The notes beneath the pieces were generated by a model. That model did no database searches and was not told the origin of the DNA. It saw nothing but the letters and a program-made list of their open reading frames with translations. A DNA stretch of 64,000 nucleotides, taken from contig WMCF01000012.1 in NCBI GenBank assembly GCA_009792885.1, forward strand, positions 14,967,183 to 15,031,182, read 5' to 3'. Position 1 is the stretch's first letter. Every line of letters starts with the position of its first letter. Made by a program: the position numbers and the translations under genes. This DNA comes from Eremophila alpestris peregrina (lineage: Eukaryota; Chordata; Aves; Passeriformes; Alaudidae). This document shows positions 21,851-34,767 of the stretch, one piece after another.

Positions 21851-24693
21851 AGCTTTAAATATTAACAGGAAGGGATTTGTAGAGAATAGGCATAACCTGT
21901 TGTTCATCATAATGTGCATTTTAATAAAATATTTTGGAAAACCTTATGGGTATATTACTTGTGATACTAAAATAGTCCTTGAGAGATCTATAGGGAAGGG
22001 ATGCTTAAGAATTTCAAATTGTTTTCAAGTGCAGTTATGACACTTTATGTCACTGCTCTGCTGCATTGAAGGCCCTTTTCTGCAGACTGATGCATCTACT
22101 GCAGAGCTCCAGTGGTGCCAGTGGGATGCTGTTATTCCCATTTTGGACAGTGGGCCACAGTCCAGAGTAGGTTCAGTCTGCCATGAGGTGACAATTCATA
22201 CACTTGTTTTCTCCCTGCAAGGCAGACCTCTAGGAGTATTTTAGATAAAATAATCTTTATTTTAGACTGATGAGAAACCTACTTAATCTAAGTTCAAATA
22301 CAGATTTTTATATGTGTGTTCAAACAAGAAGCATAAAGGGCACAAAGTCAGGGTCTTCACACAAACTTTCATAAAACTTGGAGATGCCTTTAGTTTAGTT
22401 TGGAATGATTTTTGGTGATGAGGCATGAGACAGGAAAACCAAATAAAAGTTAGAAAATTTTTTGCTGGAAGAACCATCCATGCAATCCCCATTAGAAAAC
22501 TGTAACATCCATCTGCATATTGTTCCAGGACATCTAATCTGTTTCAGGAATCTTGGGCAGTGCACTTCCACCTAAAACTGGTTTTGGTGCTTCACTATTA
22601 ATATTGTTTTTATTAGTCTCTGACTTTAAAGAGGTTATTCATTTTAGATCCTGATTATTAGATTGAAAAACTGTGTGTAACAATATAAAGGAGGAGACAA
22701 ATAATTTAGAATGCACCAAAATACAAGGAACAATCAACTTTGGGGCCGGCTTTCTAGCATCATTTCATTCAGCTGTGTTGGGATTCCATTGAACTTTTGG
22801 GAAACACACCAAGAGCAAGGTGTTCCCTGATAATGCACCTTTTGGCCAGTGTTTCTGCAGCTGTGCAGAGACACAATGCAATACCCTGAGGCCCACCACC
22901 CTTACAGATGTCAGGCTACCACCCACATGTTTTGGCTGATGAATGCTCAGTCTGGTGTGCAGATTCATGGTAATTTGAAGCTTGTAACAGTTGAGAGCTT
23001 TTTAATTTTGGATTGAGCACTAGCTGGTGTAAGACTGTGTGTGCCGTTTTGCTGACTGTGGACTAACCAAAATGTGAGCAGCTGTGGGGCAGGAGGAACA
23101 GCAGAAGGCCTCCAGTGGCATGGTAAACCAGGTGCTGAAGAGGCAGCATTTTACTCATAACTGTGTTTATTCTAAGTTGCAGCAATGGAAGTGTCTTCAG
23201 ACAAGCTATGCTTGTACGATTGTCCTATTCACTCTGTATTGGTGCAGTAATTACCAATTTCATTACTCCACTTGGGCAGTTGTCAGCAAGGATTCATTCC
23301 TTCCCCCACTTCATCTGAGGCTCTTGCCAAGCTTTCTTATGCCACCAAGCTCCTGATTGCCCCTATTCTCCTCTAAAGACAGGGCCATTCTTTGTAGCCA
23401 GAAGACCATTCTTCCCTGATCACTGTGATTCTTTCTCCCTTATCCTTCCACAGGCAAAGAAAATAAAACTCATCTATAAGCAATTCTATTGTCTTTCTCA
23501 AAGTTTATATTTGATTAGAAGTTCAAAAGCTAGAACTCAAAATTTTTAGCATATTTTTTCCATTGAGTTCACACATTTGTGAATCTCTGTATGGCTGTCT
23601 TCTGAGTTTTGTACCTTTCTATTGAATATTATTTTTTTTTATGAAATTGCACACGATTATTAAGCTACAATATTTCTCGTATACTATCCTTCCACCTGTC
23701 ATTTGTGATCATTCTCTGATATGTGTTGACAGAGCACCAGATGCTGCAATTTTATTCCATCTGTGTATGCCTTCCATTATTTATATCTTCAGGAATTTCT
23801 AATGCAAGCAAGTTTTACAGTTGAATTTTGTCTGTATATGTCTATCTGTCAGTTGCCTTCCTCTCCTCTCAGTAATGTCTGAATTTATTACCTGATTCTG
23901 ACAGGGGTATAAAATTATCACAGAGAATTTTACTCCTCTGTCAAACTTGGTTGATATTCTTCAGGAAATTCAGTAGAAGTGTTTTCCACATGTGTGACTG
24001 AAATAAACAACTGAGCAGAATTCCCCAGTTGAATGAAAGGTTTTTAAAGGAGTTCAGTTCTTAAGAGAAAGCAGAGAATCCACTTGGGCACAGCCTTCAA
24101 ATGTAAATCTATGTTAAATATTTCTTTATTGGTTCTGCTGCTCAAAGAATTAATCACAAACAATTCAGCCACTTCAAGTCTAGAAGTAATAGTTATGTTT
24201 GCATACATACTGCACTCCTAAATGGGATCAATTAAAAATTAATTGCAGAACTACTATGAAATATTCCATGTTGGTAACAAAGTATTGTAATCTTTCTTAG
24301 AATAAATGTTTAAGGTGAGAAGGCCTTGCTGTCCTGCATAGATGTACAGGTTTTTCTCCTGTTTCTGTCCATCCCTGAAGGGACCATTCACCAGGCATTA
24401 GAAATGCTATCTGAGGAAGGAGCCACTCAGTCTTTCTGTCTGACTTCTTCCACCAGAGCTCATTACACCAGCACAGTGTGCCAGCCAGAGTCAGAAAGGT
24501 TAGCAGTCATGATTTAAAAAGCATGGAGATTTCTATGTATAAGGAGATTGGGTTTATGAGTAGTGGAAGCTTTCTTAAAAAATTTCTGTCTCTAATTTTT
24601 GAAAAATGCTTTAATATGTTAACACCATATCCAGCTTTTAACACATTGGCATAAATAACCCTGGTGCCAGCCGTAAAAAAAAAAATAAAGTGA

Positions 24694-24711
24694 GGGCAGG
24701 GTGGGGTGGGG
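24694..24711 (+). other. G-quadruplex motif
   Basis: GGG-CA-GGG-T-GGGG-T-GGGG: four G runs with loops of 2, 1 and 1 bases, a strong canonical pattern on the non-template strand. The G-rich stretch continues to about 24750. Folding is inferred. Confidence 0.7.
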
Positions 24712-25089
24712 AGGAGCTGGCTGGGGGCTGGTGGAGTGAGGGGGGAGTAGGCAAACAATAATATCTGGATGCCAGATGGCACCATCATAATGATGGGACC
24801 AGTTCAGTAAAAAACAAAGGGAAATTCCTGACATGCATTAGCAGGGGTGACAAAGCCCTCAGGGAATTGGATGTGGACAGAGACACTAGTGTGGCAGAGG
24901 CACCCAATAGCTCTTACTTTTCAGCAAGTATTTATGCTTCTAAAGGCACATAAGCTATTTTAAATTTGATTTTCCTTGTTGAACAGTTTCCATCATGTTC
25001 TTTGTACCTTATTCACAGGTTAGTAAGTTTAAAACTTCCGATTACAGCTTTACTTTAAAAATAAAGCATGTTATGATTGTTGGATAGCC

Positions 25090-25114
25090 AAAAAAAAAAA
25101 AAAAAAAAAAAAAA
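25090..25114 (+). repeat. A25 tract
   Basis: Uninterrupted run of 25 A. No retroposon body is recognised upstream. Confidence 0.9.
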
Positions 25115-25937
25115 GGGATAGTGAGGACACATATAGCTTTATCTACCGGGGCCATTGCTTGTCCTCTTTGACTTCACAGGGTGAAAAGGAAGAAGAAGGT
25201 GTAGGGAAAGTTCTTCATATTAAGATCTGATGTATGTGGTTGGTCAAAGGGAAGGTCAGCAATTCAGCAGGCACACATTAGGTAATGATTTCCATCTACT
25301 CATTCAAGGACGCACTATACACAGTCACAATTACTTAGGATTTCTGTGTAATAACAATACAGGATAGTTGTCTTTCCCTGTGGAGAAAGGCAGCAGTGAA
25401 TGAGAAGCACCAACAGCATCGAATAGAGAGACAAACCTGAAGGAAAAATCATATTCAAACAACTAAAAAGAAACTAGAGAGGGACAGAATGTAACCATTC
25501 TGATTGGAATTTGACCTATGCAGCTGCCTCCAGTTTTAATACTCTTATAGATGAAGCCTGATATTTATTGGTAGGCGGTGATGACCACTGTTCACATCTC
25601 TGAACAATGACACCAGCAGCAATCCAGTGCTGTATGTGAGCATCCTGTGGTGTTACCCAGGCTTAAAACCTGTGGAAAGGTGGCATTTCCTGGAGGAAAA
25701 GGATGGGTTTGCATTTCAGCTCAGTTTCAGTCAAGAAGTCTGGAAGTCTGTGCTCAATTCTAGATCTAGCACAGAAAATTCCCAAGCCTTCCAAGAAGAT
25801 ATTGAACATTTAATTTCTCCAGTAGTATCTGACTTCAGGTACCTTAAAAGATCCTTTAGATCACTCAGTCCCACTGGTATGTGCATGTCTCAAAACCCCT
25901 GATTTTAGCTAGGCCATGGATTTAACCATTGGTGGTT

Positions 25938-25996
25938 TAAAACAAACAAACACACAAAACAAGAGGAAAAAAGCAACAAACAAACAAACAAATTAA
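25938..25996 (+). repeat. A/C-rich low-complexity tract (AAAC)n-like
   Basis: AAAACAAACAAACACACAAA followed by purine-rich bases and (CAAA)4-type units. Confidence 0.75.
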
Positions 25997-28376
25997 GCAA
26001 TAAAAATTAAGGACAAGATGTAATTATGCAGCAGTGGAGAATATTAGGTACTTTTCTCCATATCTCAAAGCACACCAGTATGTATATACTTGTTTTTCTT
26101 CATCACACATATTATAGGAGCCCAAGTCCTAGACAGAAGAGGCTGTTGCTACATACATCAAGAGTTTTGAAAATCTCAAAAACACTCAGCAGAGCTGAAC
26201 TCACTGAACCCACTGTGACCTGCTGTGAAAGGTCTCCCACTGCTGAGCATTGACATTGTCTTCTTACTTCTCTTGTGAGTTCCCCAGTTACGTATATTTT
26301 GCCGTATGGAGGTGAATATGCATCAGTCCTTAGCTGAAGGAATGAGTTATTGCCTTTGTTTTGTTACTACAGGGATTATTATTACAGTGGGATTTAATTA
26401 AACAGAATGGAATGACTACTGAAACACACCAATCATTTCCCATTCTTTAAAAAACTACTTCTCAGTATATCTATTCCACTGCTTCCATTTTCCGGGGAGC
26501 TCAGAGGTTAGCATACAGAAATGCCTAATGCTGAGCAGGAAGATGACAGGACAAATAACTCCAAATCCATGGGCTGTCCCCTTTTTAGTCATATGCTTTT
26601 TGTGGTTTGTAATCACCATTTGGCAATATTTGTCATTAATGACAACACAAAGATATTTGTAAGCCTTTCTAATTTTCTGGTGTTAGGATGATGGAAAATT
26701 CAGAAACATTGTATATTTATGTCATACATTCACATTCCATAAATGTTCCATTTTTAATGACTATATGGACTATATCTTAATTACAATATGGAGTTTTCTT
26801 TGCAGGGTTTTCTTGAGTTTCCCCTCTTTTTTCTACTTTTAACTCTTTTGATTCTGCTCATTTTCTCTTTATCAGCTAAGTTATATTAGAATTAAATCAT
26901 ATTTCCAAAGTTAGCACTTAAAATGTAGAAATTTGGTCTAGATAGCTAAAAAAATACCATTTCTTGAAGGTTTTCTATAATTTTCATTATGAGTCACTGA
27001 CTGAGGTGAAATAATATAATACGTGGCATTTATAGACCAAGCCTTGTTTCTAAAAGGATTCAGTCTTCTTTAACGATGTTAATTGTGTTTTGTATCCTCT
27101 CCCTTTTTTGCCATGTTTGTATGTATGATACACAGCATGTGGAAATACTCCAAGTATTTGAAATAGCTCTGTTTTTCTAAATGAATAATTTTAATACCTT
27201 GCAGAATATCCTCTCTTTTGGTTTGGAGTACAGCAGGTAGTGTAACAAAGCAAAGTTACACAGCAAGTTACAGTGATCAAAAATATAAGGAAGACATCTT
27301 CTGGTGAAGACCAGGACCCTTTTTTCCCCCCCATATTCTGATTGGGGTTTCTATCTTTCAGTTTTCCAGGTTAAGAAGCTGTACATTTCAAATAGTCAAA
27401 ATATCTAAATCACAGTGGCTGATGCAAACTGCTTAATCTCTGACAGGAGATTTTCCGCATCAAGATAGAATTTGATGCAGCTGCAGTCCTAGAGTGGCCC
27501 ACCTGTACTGCTAAAGATTATAACCCTCTCAAAATGAGAGATCTCACCTTGGGAACTGATCTCACCTTAAGACTGATATCTTAAGCTAAAATGTCTTAAG
27601 AGTCAGAAGATGTAATCAGTTTGCATCATCAGTTTCCCAAAAGCTTTGCTTCTAAAAGAATTCTTGCCATCTTTGTAGCAGCATGATAAATATTTTTAAT
27701 TTTTATAATAATATCTGCAATGAATTTCTTTCCTTTGTGTTACTTTCTGTGCATAGTGCTAGTAGCAGATGTCAGGTTTACAAGAAGATATTTTAAAAAC
27801 ACCTTGTTATGAATCACACAAAGTGGGTAAAGAGATGCACACTCCCTGCTCCAAAAGACTGTGATGTTCTACTCAGGGATCCTGATATATACATCCTGGG
27901 AAAACTGTACCTTCCCTTTTAGGTTTTGGAGTTTTTTAACTTCAGTATGCAGGGAAAGTTCTTTTGTCAACTAGAGAAAGGCAGTGGATAAAATGGAGAA
28001 GAGGGTAAAAAATATTTTCAAAGGTACTGATCACAAAACTGAATTTCCCTTTTCTTCCTATCAAAACTGTTCATGGGATTCCCAAGGTACTAAATGAGTT
28101 TTATAGAGCCCCAGACAACAGCAGAAACAGACAGGTACATTGGGCACATTGGGAGATTGCTGGATGCCTTGCACTGATTTTAGGATGAAGGTAGGTGTTA
28201 CAAGGTTTTTGTCTTTCTTCTTGGATATGAGGAGACCCGCCACTGAGTTGTTAAATGTATGATGAGATTAAGTACTTGTTTTTCATTAAATAAAATTTGG
28301 CCTGGGTAGGACTATCCTGATTTTGTTTCCCTGGCAATTTGTGGACATAACTTTCCTTGCTCTCTTCCTCTCACAG

Positions 28377-28678
28377 GTTCATTCCTGAGGCTTGGTCCAC
28401 CTGTAGTGTCACCTGTGGAGTAGGCAGCCAGATGAGGCTTGTGAAATGCCAAGTGCTCCTCTCTTTCTCCCAGTCTGTGGCTGATCTGCCCATTGATGAA
28501 TGTGAAGGTCTTAAACCTGTGTCTCAGAGAGCCTGCTACAGTGGTCCCTGCAGTGGGGAGGCCACTGAATACACCCCAGAAGAGACTCAGCTTTTGTATG
28601 GCAGCTTGCAGGAGTTTGATGAGCTCTATGACTGGGAATACGAAGGCTTCACAGAGTGCTCAGAGTCCTGTGGAGGAG
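28377..28678 (+). CDS. ADAMTSL1: ADAMTSL1 exon 7: TSR 4, acidic linker, first half of TSR 5
   Basis: The exon is 302 nt, phase 2 to phase 1 (residues 247-347 plus one base). The acceptor is CCTCTCACAG and the donor GGAG|GTAAGT. It encodes FIPEAWSTCSVTCGVG, the remainder of a complete TSR ending YSGPC, an acidic linker containing LQEFDELYDWEYEGF, and the start CSESCGG of the next TSR. Both TSRs keep the O-fucosylation motif. Reading through the donor adds 20 residues after the glycine and stops at 28741-28743; an AATAAA lies 60 bp further, inside a CR1 remnant. Confidence 0.97.
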
Positions 28679-28778
28679 GTAAGTGTAAAAATGTTTCCGT
28701 GCTGGATTTGCTTTCCTTCTTCAAGTGTGTGCTTGGCACTTGATACCCATAGACATACTGTTTTGCTATTCTGAGTTA

Positions 28779-28838
28779 GGATCATGGAATCATTTAGGGA
28801 GGAAATAAAACTTTAAGATTGTTGAGTCCAAACATATT
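28779..28838 (-). repeat. Degraded CR1 3' terminus
   Basis: GGATCATGGAATCATTTAGG followed by GAGG...ACTTTAAGATTGTTGAGTCC resembles the reverse complement of the CR1 3' end (ATCATAGAATCATTTAGGTTGG... CTTTAAGATCAT... GAGTCCAACC). Element on the - strand, about 60 bp, 100 bp after exon 7. Confidence 0.72.
28804..28809 (+). promoter_or_regulatory. ADAMTSL1: AATAAA hexamer downstream of exon 7 read-through stop
   Basis: AATAAA lies 60 bp after the TGA at 28741-28743 and within the CR1 remnant. It could terminate a transcript that retains the start of intron 7. There is no evidence of use from sequence alone. Confidence 0.3.
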
Positions 28839-31800
28839 TGAAAAGGCATGGATAAGAAATGTAAAAAATCCCATGTGCACAGCGTATTTTAGCTCAGGAC
28901 TTCCAGATCTGTGCTCAGACTGTCACTAAGAGTGCTCAATTCATCATATATTTCTGTTTCCTTTGTCAGCTAATCACCCAAAAGCAATCACCAAAAAAGC
29001 TAAATGTCAAAGGGTGGTATAAGCTAACAATCACTTTTCATTATTAGTTCTTATCTGTTGTTTTGCTCTGTGCAAGCAAACACATGTGGAATTAAATTGT
29101 CCTCCCAAAGCAGATGAAATAAATAATGGATGTTTTAAGGGCTGAGCTGTTCCCTAATTCCTATCAATAAGGGACATCAACTCCAATCCCATTACAAAAG
29201 AAAACTTATGGCAAAATGGCACTAATGATGTGGTTGTCTAAAATGAGCAGGCTTTGCAATTGTAGTTTTTGGAAGTTAATCAATTTCTCAGGTTGCACAT
29301 ACTATAGATCATTAACACACATTTCTGATATCCTTTTTTACCCTCATCATTTTATTTAACTAGCTCTGAGAAATACATCCAGTCCAGTATTTTTTTTAAA
29401 TTAAGCCTAGATTTTTCCAGCTGTCTTTTCACTTTACAACTTTCAGGCAATTTAAGAAAGGATAACTATAGAAAAATACAAAACATATACTGTAGAAGTG
29501 AAAACAACTCATTATTTTATGAGTTAATAATCTGTACAGATTCACAGGTTACATCAGTTACAGTCTTGAAAACCACAATTAGTAGAAAATAATGCAAAGG
29601 TTTTCTATGCTTACTTTTAGCTTGATGATAGTAGTCAATGTTTAGAGCAGTCCACAGTTGTCAGACCATTGAACCATTGGCCATTTTGCTTTATTTGCTT
29701 TATTCCCTACACACAAAAAAAAAGTGACACTAGTGTGTGCTAAGTAGTGACAAACATGGATGTTACAGGAGTATATGTCATGTATTGAGGTTACTGGCAA
29801 GCAGTAACAATTTATCACACTTTTACTGTGACTACCAAAACCTGAACAGTTCCTAGAAATGTCCTCTTGAAATGAAGTAATTTCTTAGAGTACAGTGCTT
29901 ATATTTTTCAAATGTATATCACAGAGACTGATTTGTGGGACACAATTTTCTTTATAAATTTAATCTCTTTGAATTGTCAGCAAGAACTTTTAGCCAAGAT
30001 TTCTTTTTGTCTGACATCGACTCCAGACTTTCCAGATTAGCAGATGCTAAGTCAGATATTTTTGTAGCCATAGGTGCAAGACTGGTCAAACTAATTTTAT
30101 TGGTTTTAGAGTCCTGGGAGAAGAAACTGGATAGATGCAGAAGTAACCTTTCACCTCCCAGAAGCAGCAGCCAGAAGGAATGAGTTAGTCATATAGTCTG
30201 CTGCTGGTGGCTTCATTTCCCAGAGCTGTCATCAAATATCATGTAACAATTATTCTATCCTGGTAGATATAAACACAGAAATTCTCATTTTATGGTGTTT
30301 TGAAAGTGAACTTAAACTGCCTAGATTCATATCCTACCATTACACATTTTTATACTGTGATTTCCTATTGAGAATTGATATCTTTTTTTGTCGAAGGAAA
30401 GCAGTTTTAAAGTAGACAGCTTTTGTTCTAATAATATTGTGCTGTAAATAATGTTTTTAATTCAATTACTTGGCAAATGAATTTCCTGAAATTCATATAC
30501 CTCTTTTAATTATCTCTGTGCTGTGGAACTTCTGATTTATGATCAAAAGTTTCTATATTCTCTAAATGTTTAATGACCCATCCTAATTGAAAGCTTGTGA
30601 CAATTTGCCACATTAACCTATCAGAAATAGAGGGAGAGTTGTTATCATTAGGCTGAGACACACCAGTGTGAAATTCCAGAGGAAGCTGAAAAAATTATTC
30701 TGATCACCTTTTTTACTGATGGAGTAAGACAGATTTTTTTTTTCCTCTTCTTCCTGGCACAAACTATTAAAGCCAAAAACAGTCACTAAACATTCTAGCA
30801 ACCATATTCAGACTGGAACCTTTTTCTTTGATATCTATGCTCCCAGGCAAGATTACTGTTCCTACCAAGACCTTTCAAAGATAAAAAGAAATTTTAATAG
30901 ACAGAGTAGAATACCTGTAATATGGACAAGAATTATTGGAACTGCCATCAGAGATGACTTAGTTGAGAGAAATAAGCATGAGGAATTAACTTACTGGGAG
31001 GTCTAGGGATGGTTGGATACTGAAAACTGAGGAACAGGTATCAGAGCTTGGCTATATGAATTTGATAGCATGAAACCATCAGCATGAGAAATAAAGAAAA
31101 GGTTGAATTCAAGACCACATAGGCATCATTTTTCAGTAGTCAACATTGAAACAGACAATGGAAAAGTGTTAAATTGATAATAATTGGTCAAGAGCTCACT
31201 AGTGACACCCTTCACCCTGAAAGGAGAAACTGAAGCTGTGGAAGTACATTCATTTTACTAAATTTTATCTGAGAAGGACATATGGAAGGTGAGTGAGCTG
31301 TATGCCTAGCAAACAGAAGCATGTCAATCAGAATGTGGCAGGAATCAGTGGTTTCTTTCCACAAAGTTTGGAAAAATACTTTCACGGTTTCCATACCTCT
31401 GGAGCAGCAATCCTTTTTTCCTGGCTTCATCAAATTGGTCTTGATGTCAGACCCACACAGATTTTCCACGCAAAATGGAGACCAGTAGCTTGAACACAGT
31501 GCCATTTCCCATCAGGTAGAGAACCACCTCTGTTCTTCAACCAGGAGCATTCCACTCCAGAGAATCCATATACCTGTGTTTGCTGCAAACAATGTTATTA
31601 CCTTCCCAATGGAAAAACATTTGAGCTAGAAAAATAGTGAACATGACAGGGCAGTGAACTTCTTGTTCATATATATAAGTTTTGTAAGTTTCTTTTCCTA
31701 GATATAAATCACTACCATTTTTTTCTATCTTTTCAATAGACTGCCCTTTTTACAATTTTTCTTAAGTCTTTCAAGAGATGACTTGAATAGCAATATTGAA

Positions 31801-33174
31801 AATATGCTATTTGATAGCATGAAACCATTTCCTTGTAAGAAAGGAAACCCCTAACAGAATTAGCTGACAAAATTTGGCAATTTTGATGTTGGTGTCCATG
31901 TCCAAAACTGTGAAATTTCTTTCTTTTTGTCAGTACCTGGGATACAGGAGCCATGCTGCATAGTCTTGTGTCATAGCCATTACCTTAATAGGCTTACCCA
32001 CAGAGCAGCCAAAAAAAATTGTTAACAAACCTCTTTTCTGGGAGCCTCAGCCTATACTGAGATTAAGGAGAATGAATCTGTGAAGAACGTCAGAAATACA
32101 GGAACTGAGACCAACTATACAGTGCTTTGGTCCTCTTGAAGGACATGAAATAATTTTTTGCCTAATGACATGTACTCTGGCATTAGAAACATCAAAAGAT
32201 ATTTTTATCTTTGTGGCACTGTTTTTGGAGGTCTTTAAGGTCTTAAAATATTTTGTTCAGGTTTGGGGTTTTTTCCCATCTCATTAGTGTCTTTAAAAAA
32301 TAGTGAGATGTTTTGGAAAACTATTGGCTTTGAAGCTGCAATGTAATTGTTGGGAGTTCAGCTAATATTTTCCTAATTCAGGGCACAGGAATGAATGTAA
32401 AAAGTATACTTCCATTGTATTTAAATCACTATGGATTAGATTCTCAGGAAGTTCAGGCCAATTATTATCCTCAGACCCCTCTCAGACCCCTGTTATCCAT
32501 GGGGAAATAGATCCTTTCTCATCCAGTCCTCTTCCCTGTGGCGTGTAGTATTGCAATCCCTGATGTTCTAGCTTTCTAACCTTGTGACCCAAAGACCATG
32601 TGATACCCCTAGCCATAGGAAAAGTGAGAGTAACTGGTATGTCATAGATTGCATAAGAATTTTGGATTTAAGAAGGAATTTCTGAGTTAAACCATAATAA
32701 TAAAATATTCCAGTTTCTCTTAGTCTCAACAGCTACTGTTCTGTCCCAGCTCTCTCTAACCCATTCTTTCCCAGCTCTGAGATATAGTCTGCAGGTTTAC
32801 ATCTTTTGTTTGGGTGCAGACCCATGGAGTAAACTGAGAACAGCTGAATTATCTATGTTTTACTTTGGTTTTGCATGTGTAGAAGTCATACAGTTGGTTA
32901 AAATACAGTGTATGAAAGCCACAGCCATCTTCTCATCTTAGCCAGCTTGGCCTGAAAAATAAAGTTCTTCATTGGACTTTATGGAAAATGAAAAAATGAG
33001 AGCACTGGACAGTTTTCTGTGGAGGTGAGCAGTGGGTGGACCCATGGGCTACTCACTGCAGCACTGAGAAGCCTTTCAGAGAGACTGAAAGCAATGACAA
33101 GTCTGTGGCTGGAGTTGCCAGCCCAAGGCTGGGTGTCGCCAGGTGTTGCAGCGCTGATGGTCCTGCTGGACCTA

Positions 33175-33188
33175 CCCCTCTCCTACAG
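33175..33188 (+). other. ADAMTSL1: Alternative (upstream) 3' splice site before exon 8
   Basis: ACCCCTCTCCTACAG followed by GTGTGGAG has a better pyrimidine tract than the true acceptor 40 bp downstream (ATTATCTGTTGTGTGCAG followed by GTGTCC). Both are followed by GTGT. Splicing here would shift the frame and read Gly-Val-Glu-Ser-Trp-Leu-stop (TGA at 33205-33207), truncating TSR 5. Confidence 0.6.
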
Positions 33189-33228
33189 GTGTGGAGAGCT
33201 GGCTGTGACCATTATCTGTTGTGTGCAG

Positions 33229-33358
33229 GTGTCCAGGAGGCTGTGGTGACCTGTCTGAACAAACAAACTAGGGAGATTGCAGACGAAACACTGTGTGTTA
33301 GCAGCCGTCGTCCTCCACAGCTGCTGAAGGCCTGTAGCCTGGACCCCTGCCCCCCAAG
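33229..33358 (+). CDS. ADAMTSL1: ADAMTSL1 exon 8: second half of TSR 5
   Basis: The exon is 130 nt, phase 1 to phase 2 (residues 348-390 plus two bases). It encodes VQEAVVTCLNKQTREIADET, then LCVSSRRPPQLLKAC and SLDPCPP, and leaves with the first two bases of an Arg codon; donor CAAG|GTAGGC. I chose the acceptor at 33226-33228 because it gives the Gly-Val-Gln-Glu continuation expected of ADAMTSL1 and keeps the frame; the upstream site does not. Phase and content parallel exon 2. Confidence 0.95.
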
Positions 33359-34752
33359 GTAGGCACAATTTTAAGTGACCCCAAACTCTATTGCCTTTCG
33401 GTCTGGAGACACACACTGCTTCAAGACTGCAAGGGCTTACATCTTCTTCCTGCCACAATCATACAGACCAGGAAGTACAAAGCAGCAGTAAGTAAAGGGC
33501 AAACTTCAGTCTGTTTGCCTCTTCAAGTTCTTCAAGTAGCCAGTATATGTACTGGCTTAACTTCACCCAGAGTTTTGTCAAGTTTAAAGAGACTTCTTGA
33601 ACCTCCCCTCTCAGAAAAGTTTTGCAGAACCTGCTTGTCCCTGGCCTTAGGCAATTTCCTCAATCAATTTCCTCACCCTAAAAACAGCAGATCTTTACCT
33701 GCAGAGATTCACATCTACACCCTCAGCAACAGAAAATAGCTGTTATGACATTCTTATGGTTTATTTAAATAGGGCCTGTCAAGTCTATAAGATGTACTGT
33801 TTACATATTGTCTTTTTTCCCAGCTGTACACAGGTGCATTTACTCCATTGTAACACTGCAGCAGAGTTTAAACACATTGATGTATAACTTTGGAGTATTT
33901 AAAACAGTCAGCACTGTCCAGGTGATTGATATACCTTAGAGCATTTATTGATAGGTGCATGATTTATAAGACAACAGGCTACAGAGAGGTCTGTTATTAG
34001 AATACTAGATTTGGGATACACAGAAGGTTCACATTAAAAAGCAAAGATGGCCAACATGAAATAACAATAAAGACATAAATAACCATTTGGTTGATAATTA
34101 GGATTTTGAATTTGTGACAAGCAGAGACAAATAGATTAAAATTTAATTACCAAAGCATTAGAAATATTGCTCATGAAGATACTGCAACCCTAACTTGGTT
34201 AAATTATCTTTATTGCTGGATATAACATACAAATATTACATAAATGTTTGAAAATTACTTTGTAGGTGGAACTCTTGTGGTAATTCATAGGTAGAAGCAT
34301 CACTGCTTAAGTACTCAGTAGTTAAGAAAAAACAAAATGCACTCGTGTAGGCCATAATTTATGTGACTTTTATTACAAAAGTAATCTGACTAATTGCATG
34401 AATACTTCTTGAATTAATCTGCATGATTATCCATAGCGTTGTGGTAACCTTGCTACCAGAGTGGAGCTAGTTTAAAGCAGCCAGAGGTATGCATTTCCCT
34501 CCATGAATTACAAGAGGATCATACTCTAGGTGAGAATCAGCCTATGAAGCAGAGGTGAAAAGGGATTGATGCAGAGGGGGAAGACTAAGCAGCTTTAATC
34601 CACCCCTCGGGCTGCAGCTGAGAGGAGGGGAAATTACTCTCTCCCCTGTATATACAACTTCTCTCCTGAAGCCCCCTCAGTCTGGAGGAAATTGCCTGTC
34701 TGCAGGCCCAGGATGAAGAACAGCAGATATTCTGCAAAACAGAGCAAGTAGG

Positions 34753-34767
34753 CCTGCAGACTGCAGG
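34753..34767. repeat. Short perfect inverted repeat
   Basis: CCTGCAG-A-CTGCAGG. Probably incidental. Confidence 0.6.

Larger units (their letters stand above)
20346..28376 (+). other. ADAMTSL1: Intron 6 (8031 bp)
   Basis: Carries a CR1 3' fragment just after exon 6, AATAAA hexamers at 20928 and 20953, AT/AC-rich tracts (21323-21450 and 21811-21850), a G-quadruplex motif (24694-24711), an A25 tract and an A/C-rich tract near 25.95 kb. I recognise no gene or exon in the remaining DNA. Confidence 0.85.
28679..33228 (+). other. ADAMTSL1: Intron 7 (4550 bp)
   Basis: Contains a CR1 remnant right after exon 7 and an upstream alternative acceptor before exon 8. The rest is AT-rich, with no recognised gene. 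The 82-codon frame at 29935-30183 matches nothing I know. Confidence 0.85.
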
